A DNA stretch of 31,973 nt from an uncultured Bacilli bacterium. Lineage in GTDB: Bacteria; Bacillota_I; Bacilli_A; RF39; UBA660. Position numbers and translations under genes: made by a program. Position 1 is the stretch's first letter. Every line of letters begins with the position of its first letter. This document shows positions 14,115 to 23,020 of the stretch, piece by piece. The notes beneath the pieces are model-generated. The model searched no databases and was not told the DNA's origin. It saw only the letters and a program-made list of their open reading frames with translations. Location: the NCBI GenBank assembly GCA_944373065.1, contig CALWAJ010000003.1:1-31973 (forward strand). Reading direction: 5' to 3'.

Positions 14115-14804
14115 CTACTTTCTCCTTACTTTAAATTCCATATTAGGAAAACTTTTAGCAAGAACATCATCAGGATAAACTTTATCATAAAATACCCCTA
14201 CTGGTGTAATAGGACCTATATCATTACGTCTTAAAGCACTTCTAATCAAAGCTGTCCAAGATACAAACATATCTATTACTAAGAAGATTAAAATGATATA
14301 AAATATTACATTTCCTATTTTTAATGGAATCATCTCTATTCCTTTAGATATATATGGATATAATATTTTAACAAAGATTAAAGAGAATAGTCCCCAAACT
14401 ATCATATAAGGAATAGTTGTTCTTCCATTGATATTTAAAAAGTAATTAGAGTAATCCCATGACCTTGTATGTGTAAATGTTTCTTGTAAAAAGCTAATAA
14501 TATATTCAAATGCTCCTCCAAACAAAGCTCCATATACAAATGTTTTCAAGTTAGAATAGTTAGGTTTTACTAATAAATATACTAATAACACCGCTCCTGC
14601 TCCATATATAGGACTAAAAGGTCCATAGATGACTCCCCTTCTTAATTCCCAAACAATATCGCCAGTAGCAAAATATACTTTAATTAAATTTAAAATTTGT
14701 TCATAGAAAGCTCCAAAGATAGAACCTATTACAAATATTAAAAATAGTTTTTTAAAACAAAAACCTGAAGCAAATTTTTTATCTAAATCTTTTTTACTAC
14801 TCAT
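14115..14804 (-). CDS. Putative ABC transporter permease of the CmpB family (PF06541-type)
   Basis: Polytopic membrane protein of 229 residues with about six hydrophobic segments. The family motifs are IGSIFGAFYEQIL near 30, RRGVIYGPFSPIYGAGAVLLV (about 55-76), FGGAFEYIISFLQETF and RSWDYSNYFLNINGRT. These proteins are annotated as putative ABC permeases, but no ATPase is adjacent, and transport has not been shown for most. It heads the operon that continues with GT2, MYG1-like, DedA-like and Ogt genes. Confidence 0.82.
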   Translation of the reverse strand: MSSKKDLDKKFASGFCFKKLFLIFVIGSIFGAFYEQILNLIKVYFATGDIVWELRRGVIYGPFSPIYGAGAVLLVYLLVKPNYSNLKTFVYGALFGGAFEYIISFLQETFTHTRSWDYSNYFLNINGRTTIPYMIVWGLFSLIFVKILYPYISKGIEMIPLKIGNVIFYIILIFLVIDMFVSWTALIRSALRRNDIGPITPVGVFYDKVYPDDVLAKSFPNMEFKVRRK

Positions 14805-14909
14805 AACTACTACCCCTTTGTGTTGTTGTTATTTTACCATATCTTATGAAATATTTCAACAAAAAGTAACATTTACTTATTTTGACATAAACTAAAATAG
14901 GTGATAAAG

Positions 14910-15131
14910 ATGAAATTTAAACCTAACAAGCATAGTCCTTTCTGTAGATGTAATTTTTGCAAACAAAAAAGAAGAAGTAGTCTTCTTTATCTAGGTATTC
15001 TTCTATCTTTAGGAGTTATTATTTGTTATCAAGCCATTTTACTTTTATTTTTAGTAACAAGAATTCATGCTCTTCTTCTCTTAATTGAACTCATACTCTT
15101 TATTGTGATGATTATCTTTTTGATATTCTGA
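14910..15131 (+). CDS. Small CxCxxC two-helix membrane protein, unknown
   Basis: Seventy-three residues. The basic N-terminus KPNKHSPFCRCNFCKQKRR has three cysteines spaced CxCxxC, a possible metal site, followed by two membrane helices (about 25-48 and 52-73). The ATG at 14910 has AGGTGAT 4-5 bases upstream; the in-frame GTG at 14901 lies within that site. It is the only plus-strand gene in a long minus-strand block, with its last 51 bases overlapping the YsxE-like gene. I do not recognise it. The position beside spore-coat genes hints at sporulation, but no convincing sporulation promoter was found. Confidence 0.55.
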   Translation: MKFKPNKHSPFCRCNFCKQKRRSSLLYLGILLSLGVIICYQAILLLFLVTRIHALLLLIELILFIVMIIFLIF

Positions 15132-15965
15132 AACAAAAAGAAATGTATAATCTAACTTCTCAAAATATGTTGATAATTCAATGGATTTATCTAAGGATGA
15201 AGGATATATATCTATTTTATCAAGCATTAACAAATTAAAAGTCAAATAAAGCATTTCTATTTTCCTATATCTATAACGATGTTGATAAAATCTAAAACTA
15301 CTTTCCATCTCTATTTCATCATAATGATGATTATAAAAGTATATAAAATCTTCACTAACTCTTCCAATATGAGCCTTCTCTAAACTAATAAAATAATCTT
15401 TTTCACTACTTATAAAATGCTCAAGCTGACATTTACCATGACACATAACATATCTTTCTTTAGTTTCGTTTAAAGATAATTTATACCACTCTTCAAGGAC
15501 ATTTTTAGAGTAATTTAAAGCTTTGTATATTATAGAGACATTACGTATAAATAAATACTCACAGGAAGACATATAGACTTTAGATTCTATCATATCTTGT
15601 AATGTATAATAGTAATTTTCTAAATAATTTATTTTATTATTATATTTATCATACTCTTCTTTTAACTTATCTTTATCTATTTTTCTATATATAGTAGTTT
15701 TATTCTGCCATATACTTAAATTATATATAAGTCTTTTAGCCATTTCATCTTTATCTAACTTTAAAGAATCTAAATAATCAAAGTATATTTCTCTATCAGT
15801 TATTCTTAAAGGCTTTAAATAATTATCTATACCATGATTATCTAAATATGTATAAACTTTATCTAAATCATATCTCTTTTTATTTTTAATAAATATTTTC
15901 TTATTATCATCATAAAAGATTATTTTATTATTATGTAAATACTCATATTTAACGATTTTACTCAT
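15081..15965 (-). CDS. ysxE: YsxE/CotS-like spore coat protein (kinase-like fold)
   Basis: Assigned mainly by position: in Bacillus subtilis ysxE follows spoVID downstream of lon, and here this gene overlaps a SpoVID-like gene by 8 bases downstream of lon. The 294 residues contain MCHGKCQLEHFI (about 174-185), which aligns with the HGDLHxxNI catalytic loop of the aminoglycoside-phosphotransferase fold. The Asp is replaced by Lys, as expected for coat-associated pseudokinases; no clear DFG-like acid follows. CotS/YutH/YsxE proteins lie in the spore coat. Sequence divergence is large, so the family call is moderate. Confidence 0.65.
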   Translation of the reverse strand: MSKIVKYEYLHNNKIIFYDDNKKIFIKNKKRYDLDKVYTYLDNHGIDNYLKPLRITDREIYFDYLDSLKLDKDEMAKRLIYNLSIWQNKTTIYRKIDKDKLKEEYDKYNNKINYLENYYYTLQDMIESKVYMSSCEYLFIRNVSIIYKALNYSKNVLEEWYKLSLNETKERYVMCHGKCQLEHFISSEKDYFISLEKAHIGRVSEDFIYFYNHHYDEIEMESSFRFYQHRYRYRKIEMLYLTFNLLMLDKIDIYPSSLDKSIELSTYFEKLDYTFLFVSEYQKDNHHNKEYEFN

Positions 15966-16803
15966 TAGTTTCTAATAAATTACTAGGTATAATAATCTTA
16001 CTACCAACTCTTAAATTATCTAGATCATTATATTCTGCTAAAACTTCTCTACTAGTCTTATATCTATTAATAACTTCTTCAAGATTATCATTTTCTCTTA
16101 AAATATAAACAGAGTATGTTGCATATGTCTCTTCAGTATTTGCAAAGATAGAAAATATAGAGTCCATTACTTCTTTATTATTATCATTAACTGTTTCTTT
16201 TGTCTTTTCTACGTTATTAACAACCTCTATAGTATTTTGTATTTTCTCTTCCTTAAAGTTATCATCTTCATCTGTCTTTAAAACTTCTACTTCTTCATTA
16301 TTATCCATACTTTGTAAAACATCTTCATCTCTCTTTTCTTCTTCACTTATCTTATTATCATCATTTTTTTCTTCTTCCACTACAATTTCTTGCCTATTTT
16401 CTTCCTTAATTTCTTCTTGTTTTTTTTCTTCCTCTCTTACTTCTTCTTGTTCTTCTGAGGCTACTTCCTCTACTTCAATTTTCTCAAGTCCTTCTATTAA
16501 AAGTTCTACTGTTATAAAAAGAGCCTCCTCATTAACAATTTTATAAATAAAATTATTAATAGCGATAGATCTTTTATTTTCATCTAAATTACTAGTAAGC
16601 ATAATCTCAACTGGTACTTTATAATTAAAATCCTCTTCAATTGTACTTGCTTCTGTAAGCTTATAAGTACCACTAACTATTAAATTACCTTCTATTTCAC
16701 TATCACTTATAAAATCTAAGTCATGTTCTAAAGATATACTAGTAATATCCCCTATCATAGTCTTAAAGGCAATTTCTTTTTCTAAAGTTATAATTTGTCG
16801 CAT
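15958..16803 (-). CDS. spoVID: SpoVID-like spore coat morphogenetic protein with LysM domain
   Basis: It has an N-terminal beta-rich domain (about 1-110) with IEGNLIVSGTYKLTEAS typical of SpoVID N-termini, a long acidic low-complexity linker (about 112-215, Glu/Asp/Asn/Lys repeats) and a C-terminal LysM domain (230-276, ending LRVGSKIIIPSN). SpoVID drives encasement of the spore by coat proteins at the outer forespore membrane. Length 281 is much shorter than the B. subtilis protein (about 575), mainly in the linker. GGAGAG precedes the ATG. Its context between lon and a ysxE-like gene agrees. Confidence 0.8.
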   Translation of the reverse strand: MRQIITLEKEIAFKTMIGDITSISLEHDLDFISDSEIEGNLIVSGTYKLTEASTIEEDFNYKVPVEIMLTSNLDENKRSIAINNFIYKIVNEEALFITVELLIEGLEKIEVEEVASEEQEEVREEEKKQEEIKEENRQEIVVEEEKNDDNKISEEEKRDEDVLQSMDNNEEVEVLKTDEDDNFKEEKIQNTIEVVNNVEKTKETVNDNNKEVMDSIFSIFANTEETYATYSVYILRENDNLEEVINRYKTSREVLAEYNDLDNLRVGSKIIIPSNLLETNE

Positions 16804-16851
16804 AATTCTCTCCTTTCCTTAGTTAAAATATATGAAACAAAAAAAAGATTA

Positions 16852-17481
16852 TTACTTTTTCCCAGGAAAAGTAATAATATTAGCTTTAGCTTTATCTTTT
16901 CTATTAAATAATTCCATTGTCTCATTAATAGCGATTAAATCCATATTGCTCAAAGTTTTATCTAAAGAAAGCTTTAATAAAATACTATATAAATAATCAT
17001 CAGCTTCTCTAAAAGTATCATAATAATCACTAAATAATGTTTTTAAATAGGAAATAGAGAATAATATATAAGGATTATCTATTAAAAGACTAGAGTCATA
17101 TTGTTTCAATAGTAAATCATCTAACTCTAACAACTCCATATAATCATCGTAAGTAAAAACAAATTTCCTAGCTAGAGATTCTTTATTGTAAAAGTCATCT
17201 TTCATTTTTTCTTTATCTTCAAAATCTAAAGAAGAAATATCTTCTAATTCATTTATTGCAAAGTAATTATTATAAAATTCTGACACATAAAGAGAAGCTT
17301 CTAAAAAATCATCATTTATAAGGAAGAAAGCCGGTTCTGTCGCAACTAAAGCATTAATTCCCTTAACACAAGACATATAATCCTCTGAAAAAAGTAAAGC
17401 TACTCTCTCTTCATCAGTCATAATTGATTTAACATTTAATGCTTTAATTCTATTTTCTATTGATAAATCTCTTAATTGCAT
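16852..17481 (-). CDS. Unknown 209-residue protein between lon and spoVID-like genes
   Basis: Not recognised. Acidic, largely alpha-helical, no signal peptide or membrane segment. Features are an N-terminal SIENRIKALNVKSIMTDEER region, many Asp/Glu-Tyr/Phe stretches and a short basic C-terminal tail (ANIITFPGKK). Its start overlaps the lon 3' end by 10 bases, so it is co-translated with lon, and the spoVID-like gene follows 48 bases later. In B. subtilis the corresponding interval holds ysxC and hem genes, which are absent. The position suggests a sporulation or quality-control role, but nothing in the sequence proves it. Confidence 0.75.
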   Translation of the reverse strand: MQLRDLSIENRIKALNVKSIMTDEERVALLFSEDYMSCVKGINALVATEPAFFLINDDFLEASLYVSEFYNNYFAINELEDISSLDFEDKEKMKDDFYNKESLARKFVFTYDDYMELLELDDLLLKQYDSSLLIDNPYILFSISYLKTLFSDYYDTFREADDYLYSILLKLSLDKTLSNMDLIAINETMELFNRKDKAKANIITFPGKK

Positions 17482-19790
17482 AATACATCACTCATTACAA
17501 ATAAATCATTATATATTTCTTTATAATTAGAAACAAAGATAAATTTTATTTTTTTCTTTATAAAAGCTGGAACTTCTTTTAAATCATCTTTATTATTTTT
17601 AGGTAAATAAATAACATTAATACCTTCACGATAAGCCCCTAAGACTTTTTCTTTAACTCCCCCTATTTCTAAAATATCTCCTTGTAAAGTAATCTCTCCT
17701 GTCATTGCCATCTTAGTAGATATTTTCGTATTAGTAAAAGCACTAATTAAAGCTGTAGTTAAAGCTATACCAGCACTAGGTCCTTCTTTAGGAATAGCAC
17801 CTTCTGGGACATGAATATGAATATCGTCTTCAAATAAATCTTTTTTAATACCAAACTTTTTCCCATTCGCTTTAATATAACTAAGAGCAATTTTAGCAGA
17901 CTCTTGCATAACATCTCCTAAAGAACCAGTCAATAAAAGATTGGCATTTCCCTTATAATGTGTTACTTCTATTGGTAAAATATCTCCTCCATAAGAAGTA
18001 TAAGCAAGCCCATTAACTACTCCTTTTAATTTAGTTTCCTTCTTTTCTTTCGCTAAATAAATACGTTTATCCAAATAATTAACTAAATCTTCTTTATTTA
18101 TTAGATAAAACACTTTTGTCTTATCAACTAATACTTCTTTTACTATTTTTCTAAGTATCTTTGCAATTAATCTTTCTAAATTACGTACTCCAGCTTCTTT
18201 AGTATAATAATTTATAATATCCAAAATCGCTTCATCAGTAAATTGCACTTGTAAAGAAGTAAGACCATGTTCTTCTAATAGTTTAGGTATTAAATAATCT
18301 TTAGCAATAGAAAGTTTCTCATACTCTGTATAAGAATCCAAATAAATTATCTCTAGTCTATCTTTTAACTCTAAAGGTATTTGATCTTCATAATTAGCTG
18401 TAGCAATAAATAAGACATTAGATAAATCATATTCTTCTTCAAGATAATGATCAGAAAACTTACTATTTTGTTCTTTATCTAACACTTCTAAAAGACTACT
18501 AGCAGGATCTCCCCTATAGTTACTAATCATTTTATCAATCTCATCTATTACAAAGACAGGATTAGAACTACCACACTTTCTTATACCTTGAATAATCCTA
18601 CCAGGCATCGCTCCTACATAAGTTCTTCTATGCCCTACAATCTCCGCTTCATCAGCAACACCACCAACTGAAACACTGACAAGTCGCCTATTTAAGCTTT
18701 TAGCAATACTATAAGCAAGAGAAGTCTTACCAACTCCAGGAGGTCCTATTAAACATAGAATAGGACTTCTCTCTTTAGGAGAATTCTGTTTAACAGCAAT
18801 ATACTCAACAATCCGTGTTTTAACTTTAGAAAGGCCATAATGGCTGTTATTCAAGGATGTTTCAATCTCTTTAATATCAGTAACATCACGAGTTTTATAA
18901 TCCCAAGGTAAGCTAAGCATTAACTCTATATAATCTCTAATAATAACTGATTCAGGAGAATTACTATTAGTATTATCATATCTTAATATCTCTTCTTTTA
19001 TTCTATTTCTAATTTTATTATTACATTTAAGTTTCTTTAATTTTAAATTATAAGTATTAACAATTCTCCCTTTACTATTAACTTCCCCAAGTTCATTAGA
19101 TATTATCTTCATTTTCTCTTGTAAGTAATATTTTCTTTGATCATCATCTATTTTCTTATGTACTTTAACTTCTATTTCTTTCTCTAATTTAGCAAGATTA
19201 ATCTCTTCTTTTAATTGACTAACTAAGCTAATAGCTCTTTTAACAGGATTAACTTCATATAAGTATTGTTTCTTAATATCTGGACTTAGATTAAGAAAAG
19301 ATACTATAATATCTGTTAAATTATCTAAATTCTTAATAGAAGATATCTCTCCTAACATAGCATTACTAACAGAAGATATTTCTCTAACATATCTTTCATA
19401 ATTGCGATATAACATATCTAAATACATAGATTGCTCTTTATTATCTGTAATATTTACATCAATTTCTTTATAAATTGCATAAAATATTCCATTCTCTTCT
19501 TCATAATAATCAATCTCTACTCTTTTTATCCCAAGTAATATATAACGCATCTTTGAATTTGGAATATTAAGTTTTAAAGTTAATGAGACTAAAAGACCTA
19601 TTTTAGGAAATTCTGTTACATCATCAGTACTAATATCATCAATAGAATGTATTACTATCAACTCTTTACTATCAGAACTATCAACATTAGTAATAAGTTC
19701 CTGCTCTTTATAATTAACAGTCTCTCCTCTATATTCGACACTAGGAAAAAGTATTTCATTATTAATAATTAAAACAGGTAATTTAGCCAT
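17472..19790 (-). CDS. lon: ATP-dependent Lon protease
   Basis: Cytoplasmic AAA+ serine protease for damaged and regulatory proteins. It has an N-terminal LON substrate domain (1-200) starting LPVLIINNEILFPS, a coiled-coil linker, Walker A GPPGVGKTS (about 345), Walker B VFVIDEIDKM, and the protease domain with catalytic Ser672 in EGPSAGIAL and Lys715 in GGVKEKVLG. At 772 residues it is full-length LonA, without the membrane insertion of LonB-type enzymes. It is first in the cluster with the unknown 209-residue protein, spoVID-like and ysxE-like genes, preserving part of the Bacillus lon-spoVID order. No CIRCE or CtsR-like operator was evident upstream. Confidence 0.96.
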   Translation of the reverse strand: MAKLPVLIINNEILFPSVEYRGETVNYKEQELITNVDSSDSKELIVIHSIDDISTDDVTEFPKIGLLVSLTLKLNIPNSKMRYILLGIKRVEIDYYEEENGIFYAIYKEIDVNITDNKEQSMYLDMLYRNYERYVREISSVSNAMLGEISSIKNLDNLTDIIVSFLNLSPDIKKQYLYEVNPVKRAISLVSQLKEEINLAKLEKEIEVKVHKKIDDDQRKYYLQEKMKIISNELGEVNSKGRIVNTYNLKLKKLKCNNKIRNRIKEEILRYDNTNSNSPESVIIRDYIELMLSLPWDYKTRDVTDIKEIETSLNNSHYGLSKVKTRIVEYIAVKQNSPKERSPILCLIGPPGVGKTSLAYSIAKSLNRRLVSVSVGGVADEAEIVGHRRTYVGAMPGRIIQGIRKCGSSNPVFVIDEIDKMISNYRGDPASSLLEVLDKEQNSKFSDHYLEEEYDLSNVLFIATANYEDQIPLELKDRLEIIYLDSYTEYEKLSIAKDYLIPKLLEEHGLTSLQVQFTDEAILDIINYYTKEAGVRNLERLIAKILRKIVKEVLVDKTKVFYLINKEDLVNYLDKRIYLAKEKKETKLKGVVNGLAYTSYGGDILPIEVTHYKGNANLLLTGSLGDVMQESAKIALSYIKANGKKFGIKKDLFEDDIHIHVPEGAIPKEGPSAGIALTTALISAFTNTKISTKMAMTGEITLQGDILEIGGVKEKVLGAYREGINVIYLPKNNKDDLKEVPAFIKKKIKFIFVSNYKEIYNDLFVMSDVLCN

Positions 19791-19870
19791 TTATATACCT
19801 CCCCTAAAGAACTAATATTTATTATAACGAAAATAGAAATTTTTACAAGAAAAAAAGAGAAAAAAATAAC

Positions 19871-19893
19871 AAAAAAAAGAAGTGCTAAGCACT
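19871..19893 (-). terminator. Intrinsic terminator after the pilin genes
   Basis: On the minus strand AGTGC, loop TTA, GCACT (19881-19893) is followed by TC and a run of eight T (19871-19878). It lies about 20 bases after the pilin-like stop and before the lon start, separating the two units. Confidence 0.75.
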
Positions 19894-19910
19894 ATCTAAT
19901 TTTTATTATA

Positions 19911-20477
19911 TTATCCAACTACATCTGAAACAGTACATGTAGTAGTTGATGAAGAAATTCCTCCAGTTCCCTGACCTTTATAAAGTGTAATTGTAGAACC
20001 TTTAGTAATACTATCTTGGAAATTTGTCTCCCCATCAACATCTTTTTCAATTACATGATCACGTTCAAGATCAGTTTCTAAGATAACTCCAAAACCATTA
20101 CCAGCAGCATCTTCCATTTGTAAATAATAATCATATTTATCTTGACCACTAGTAGTATTATTATGAATAATTACATAACTATTATCAGTAAATGCTTGAC
20201 CAAATGAACTCTCATGTGATCCACTTTCTAGAGCAATTGAATTAGTTTTAATAACTAAACATTGACCTCTTCCTGGAACATCATAATCACCGTTTACAAA
20301 GCTAAGTCTTGCTGCATTAGCATATTGTAAAGCTGTAGTTCTAAATGTATCTTTTCTAGCATTTCTAATATAACCTGACATAGCTGTAATAGCTAAAGTC
20401 ATCAAAATAGCTAAAATTATAATAACTGCTAACAACTCAATTAATGTAAAACCTTTTTTATTTTTTAATTTTCTCAT
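19911..20477 (-). CDS. Type IV pilin-like (prepilin) protein B
   Basis: Secreted pseudopilin. The prepilin peptidase site is KKG^FTLIELLAV with cleavage after Gly9 and the conserved Glu at mature position 5, followed by the hydrophobic N-terminal helix (10-32). The exported domain of about 155 residues has two cysteines (GQCLVI and TTTCTVSD) placed to form a disulphide, and a Gly/Ser/Thr-rich C-terminal end. GGAGG precedes the ATG, and there is a dedicated promoter at 20504-20532. No ATPase, platform or peptidase gene lies nearby, so the machine is encoded elsewhere. It could be a ComG-like minor pilin or a pilus subunit. Confidence 0.85.
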   Translation of the reverse strand: MRKLKNKKGFTLIELLAVIIILAILMTLAITAMSGYIRNARKDTFRTTALQYANAARLSFVNGDYDVPGRGQCLVIKTNSIALESGSHESSFGQAFTDNSYVIIHNNTTSGQDKYDYYLQMEDAAGNGFGVILETDLERDHVIEKDVDGETNFQDSITKGSTITLYKGQGTGGISSSTTTCTVSDVVG

Positions 20478-20503
20478 TTAAATAACCTCCGTACTCTATA
20501 ACA

Positions 20504-20532
20504 ATAATATCAATATTTAATTTCAGTGTCAA
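20504..20532 (-). promoter_or_regulatory. Near-consensus promoter of pilin-like gene B
   Basis: On the minus strand a perfect TTGACA (20527-20532), a 17-base spacer and TATTAT (20504-20509, 5/6), between the two pilin genes. The second pilin can therefore be expressed separately and strongly. Confidence 0.7.
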
Positions 20533-20551
20533 CAACAAAAAAATCAAAATG

Positions 20552-21064
20552 CTAACTTTTTACAATCTTTGTCACTGTATATCCTGCAAGTTTTGAACCA
20601 ACAGTAGGTGTAGGAATATTTAGGTCAGAATCTTTTGCAACTAATCTAATAGCATTTTCTTTATTTAGATCTGATCTAGTTGATAAAGGTACTCCTCTTC
20701 TTCCCCCATCATAGTTTTCAACTAAAGCAGCCATATAAATATTCTTAGTACCACTTCTAGCTATAACAACATAAGAACTATCTATATCATAATCTCCACC
20801 TTCAGGTCCTTGATCAAATTCACTCAAATCTAAAGCTCTTAACAAAATAACTACACAATTACCATTAGTAGGAGTAGGAATACTTGTATTACTTCTAAGT
20901 TCATATTCTGCTAAAGTAATCATTCTTCTAGCATCTTCTACATATGTAGATTGTTTATTCTTATCAATAGTACTCATAACATTTGGAACTGCTACTAACA
21001 TAATAATCGCTAAAATCATAATAGTAGCGAGTAATTCAATTAATGTAAAACCTTTTTTATTCAT
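20552..21064 (-). CDS. Type IV pilin-like (prepilin) protein A
   Basis: A second pseudopilin with a short leader: MNKKG^FTLIELLATIM, cleavage after Gly5, conserved Glu at mature position 5, hydrophobic helix to about residue 27. The exported domain is about 140 residues and contains a single Cys (NGNCVVI), so it lacks the disulphide pair of its neighbour. Shared layout (leader, NGxCVVI/GQCLVI strand, SYVVI strand) suggests the two arose by duplication and diverged strongly. Its ATG follows GGAAG/GGTGAT. Confidence 0.85.
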   Translation of the reverse strand: MNKKGFTLIELLATIMILAIIMLVAVPNVMSTIDKNKQSTYVEDARRMITLAEYELRSNTSIPTPTNGNCVVILLRALDLSEFDQGPEGGDYDIDSSYVVIARSGTKNIYMAALVENYDGGRRGVPLSTRSDLNKENAIRLVAKDSDLNIPTPTVGSKLAGYTVTKIVKS

Positions 21065-21098
21065 CTAAATAAATCACCACTTCCTTTATCTTTATTTA

Positions 21099-21107
21099 AT
21101 TATAACA
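21099..21107 (-). promoter_or_regulatory. Extended -10 promoter of pilin-like gene A
   Basis: The minus strand reads TGTTATAAT, a perfect TATAAT with the TGn extension. No good -35 lies at 17 bases, as is usual for extended -10 promoters. Confidence 0.45.
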
Positions 21108-21116
21108 CTGTTTTTA

Positions 21117-22298
21117 TCAAGTTAAAATATTTTTTAAATTTTCTTTTTCCAAAAATGATGTACTTGATATATTCTTTCCAAAAATAGAACCATATCTAAA
21201 AATAGCAAAGCCATCATAATTAGTTAAATTCCTACTCAAGCTAACTTCTCTTGCAATAATATTATTATATTCTATCCATTCATTACTACCTTCTTTAGCA
21301 TAATTATCAACATTACCCGTTTTATAGAAAGCTAAAGCTGGTATTAAGTCTATCCCATTAGTAATTAACTCATTCCAAGACTTAACTGTCACTTCAAAAG
21401 GCTTTACACTATTTAAAAAGCCATAATAAACTTGCGGCATTATATAATCAATGTATCCTTTCTTACTACAAAATGTTCTTGTATCTACATAATTACTAGT
21501 ATAATTATTATCTATATTACCATCAGGAGATATCCCAAAAAGAATATTTTTATCATAGGATTTTATTAAATCATAAGTCTTTTTTATCAAGGAACTTATA
21601 ACATCAAGTCTAAACTCTTCTAAAGTAAGATTGTTATTTTTATTTAAGGCTTTATTATACTCTAAACTATCAATATCTTCACTTTTAGGATAGAAATAAT
21701 CATCAAAGTGAATTCCATCTACATCATAGTTAGTAATTATTTCTTCAATACCATCAAGAACTAAAGACTCTACCTTACTACTAGCAGGATTATAATATAT
21801 TCCATTATCGAGTATTTTAACGTTATTAGTATTTAACATAGAATAAGCAGGATTATTCTTACTAATTAATGATATATTAGAAGTATTACTAATTCTATAG
21901 GGATTAATCCAAGCATGTATTTCTAAATTATTCTGATGAGCTCTTTTAATAAAGTAATCTAAAATATCAAAAGGAAGTTTATCTCCTTCATTATTTACAA
22001 CACTTCTACTACTAGGAAAAATAGAAGAAGGATATATTGCATCACTAAAGCTTCTAACTTGTAAAATAAGCATATTAAAGCCAAAATCTTTCGCTTCTTT
22101 TAACATATTATCAATAGTACTCTTCATATCTTTTTCATTTTTACCTCGTAAATTATCACCAAGTTCAATATAAGAAATAAAGACAGCCCGTCTCTCTTCA
22201 TTTTTAAGACTTTCTTTTCTTTCACTATTATCAGGTATAAGAATATAAACTATTAATAATAAAAAAATAATAAGTATTAAATAAAATTCTCTTTTCAT
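21117..22298 (-). CDS. Glycosyl hydrolase-like 10 (GHL10/DUF187, YngK-type) protein
   Basis: Extracytoplasmic TIM-barrel hydrolase of 393 residues with an N-terminal signal/anchor helix (about 4-22). Family blocks are RAVFISYIELGD (about 37-48), FNMLILQVRSFSDAIYPSSIFP, LEIHAWINPYRISN, DGIHFDDYFYP (about 196-206, with the catalytic Asp pair), FGISPDGNIDN and YIDYIMPQVYYGF. Such proteins are found in Bacillota envelopes; for some, cleavage of denuded peptidoglycan glycans has been reported. The substrate here is inferred. It follows the DUF421 gene by 40 bases. Confidence 0.88.
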   Translation of the reverse strand: MKREFYLILIIFLLLIVYILIPDNSERKESLKNEERRAVFISYIELGDNLRGKNEKDMKSTIDNMLKEAKDFGFNMLILQVRSFSDAIYPSSIFPSSRSVVNNEGDKLPFDILDYFIKRAHQNNLEIHAWINPYRISNTSNISLISKNNPAYSMLNTNNVKILDNGIYYNPASSKVESLVLDGIEEIITNYDVDGIHFDDYFYPKSEDIDSLEYNKALNKNNNLTLEEFRLDVISSLIKKTYDLIKSYDKNILFGISPDGNIDNNYTSNYVDTRTFCSKKGYIDYIMPQVYYGFLNSVKPFEVTVKSWNELITNGIDLIPALAFYKTGNVDNYAKEGSNEWIEYNNIIAREVSLSRNLTNYDGFAIFRYGSIFGKNISSTSFLEKENLKNILT

Positions 22299-22338
22299 AT
22301 ACTTATTATATTATTTATAAACTAATTATTTTGTCTAA

Positions 22339-22986
22339 TTAAGAGATACAATCACTGTTTTTAATAATAAATAGTTGATTATCTTTATAGAAAGCATAAA
22401 ACACATCATCAAGTTTTACTTTTTTACTAGCAAGTAACTCATTAAGCCATTTTTCTTTTTTCTTTAATCTTTTTAAAGTCATTTGTTGTACTTTACCATC
22501 AAGTATTATTGGCAATGGATATGGTCCACTATTACTAGAGCTCTTAGTAAATACTGATAATTTACCACTAGTTTCTAATATTGCATATTCTACTTCTTCA
22601 ATACTTTTAACTTCTCTAGCTCGTAACTGTGTAAGTAAATCTTCTAAATTATAGCGTTGTTTAATCATTTCTTTAAAATTAACTTTACCATTATCAATTA
22701 TAACTGAAGCTTGTCCGTCTAACATATTTCTAAGTTTATCACTTTTTAAAGATATTTTAGCAAGTATTATTTGCAATATTACTAAAACTATAATAGGCAA
22801 AAGCATCAAAAAAACACTACTATCATATTTTTCAATACTAATCGCTGCAAGTTCTGCAATTAATACTGAGACTATTAAATCAATTATACCAAGTTCTCCT
22901 ACTTCTCTTTTTCCCATAAAGCGGTAAAAAATAACAATTGCAAAGTAAAAGAAAAGAGTTTTTAAAAGTATTAATAAGTAATCCAT
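22339..22986 (-). CDS. DUF421/YetF family membrane protein
   Basis: Inner-membrane protein with three N-terminal helices (about 1-20, 33-50, 56-75) and a cytoplasmic DUF421 domain. Family marks are FYRFMGKREVGELGIIDLIVSVLIAELA, LLTQLRAREVKSIEEVEYAILETSGKLSVF and PLPIILDGKVQ. Bacillus members (YetF, YrbG, YkjA, YdfR) are linked to spore membranes and a germination channel or regulatory role has been proposed, relevant because this organism has ger genes. ATG at 22986 is preferred, with AGGTGA 6 bases before it; the GTG at 22995 lies inside that site. Confidence 0.88.
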   Translation of the reverse strand: MDYLLILLKTLFFYFAIVIFYRFMGKREVGELGIIDLIVSVLIAELAAISIEKYDSSVFLMLLPIIVLVILQIILAKISLKSDKLRNMLDGQASVIIDNGKVNFKEMIKQRYNLEDLLTQLRAREVKSIEEVEYAILETSGKLSVFTKSSSNSGPYPLPIILDGKVQQMTLKRLKKKEKWLNELLASKKVKLDDVFYAFYKDNQLFIIKNSDCIS

Positions 22987-23020
22987 AATTATCACCTAAT
23001 AATACTTTTTCCAAAACTCT

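Noticed and set aside
14886..14894. CATAAACTA as a sigma-K-like -10 for the small CxCxxC gene
   Set aside because: The start it implies (about 14901) would fall within the ribosome site, and no proper -35 lies at the right distance.
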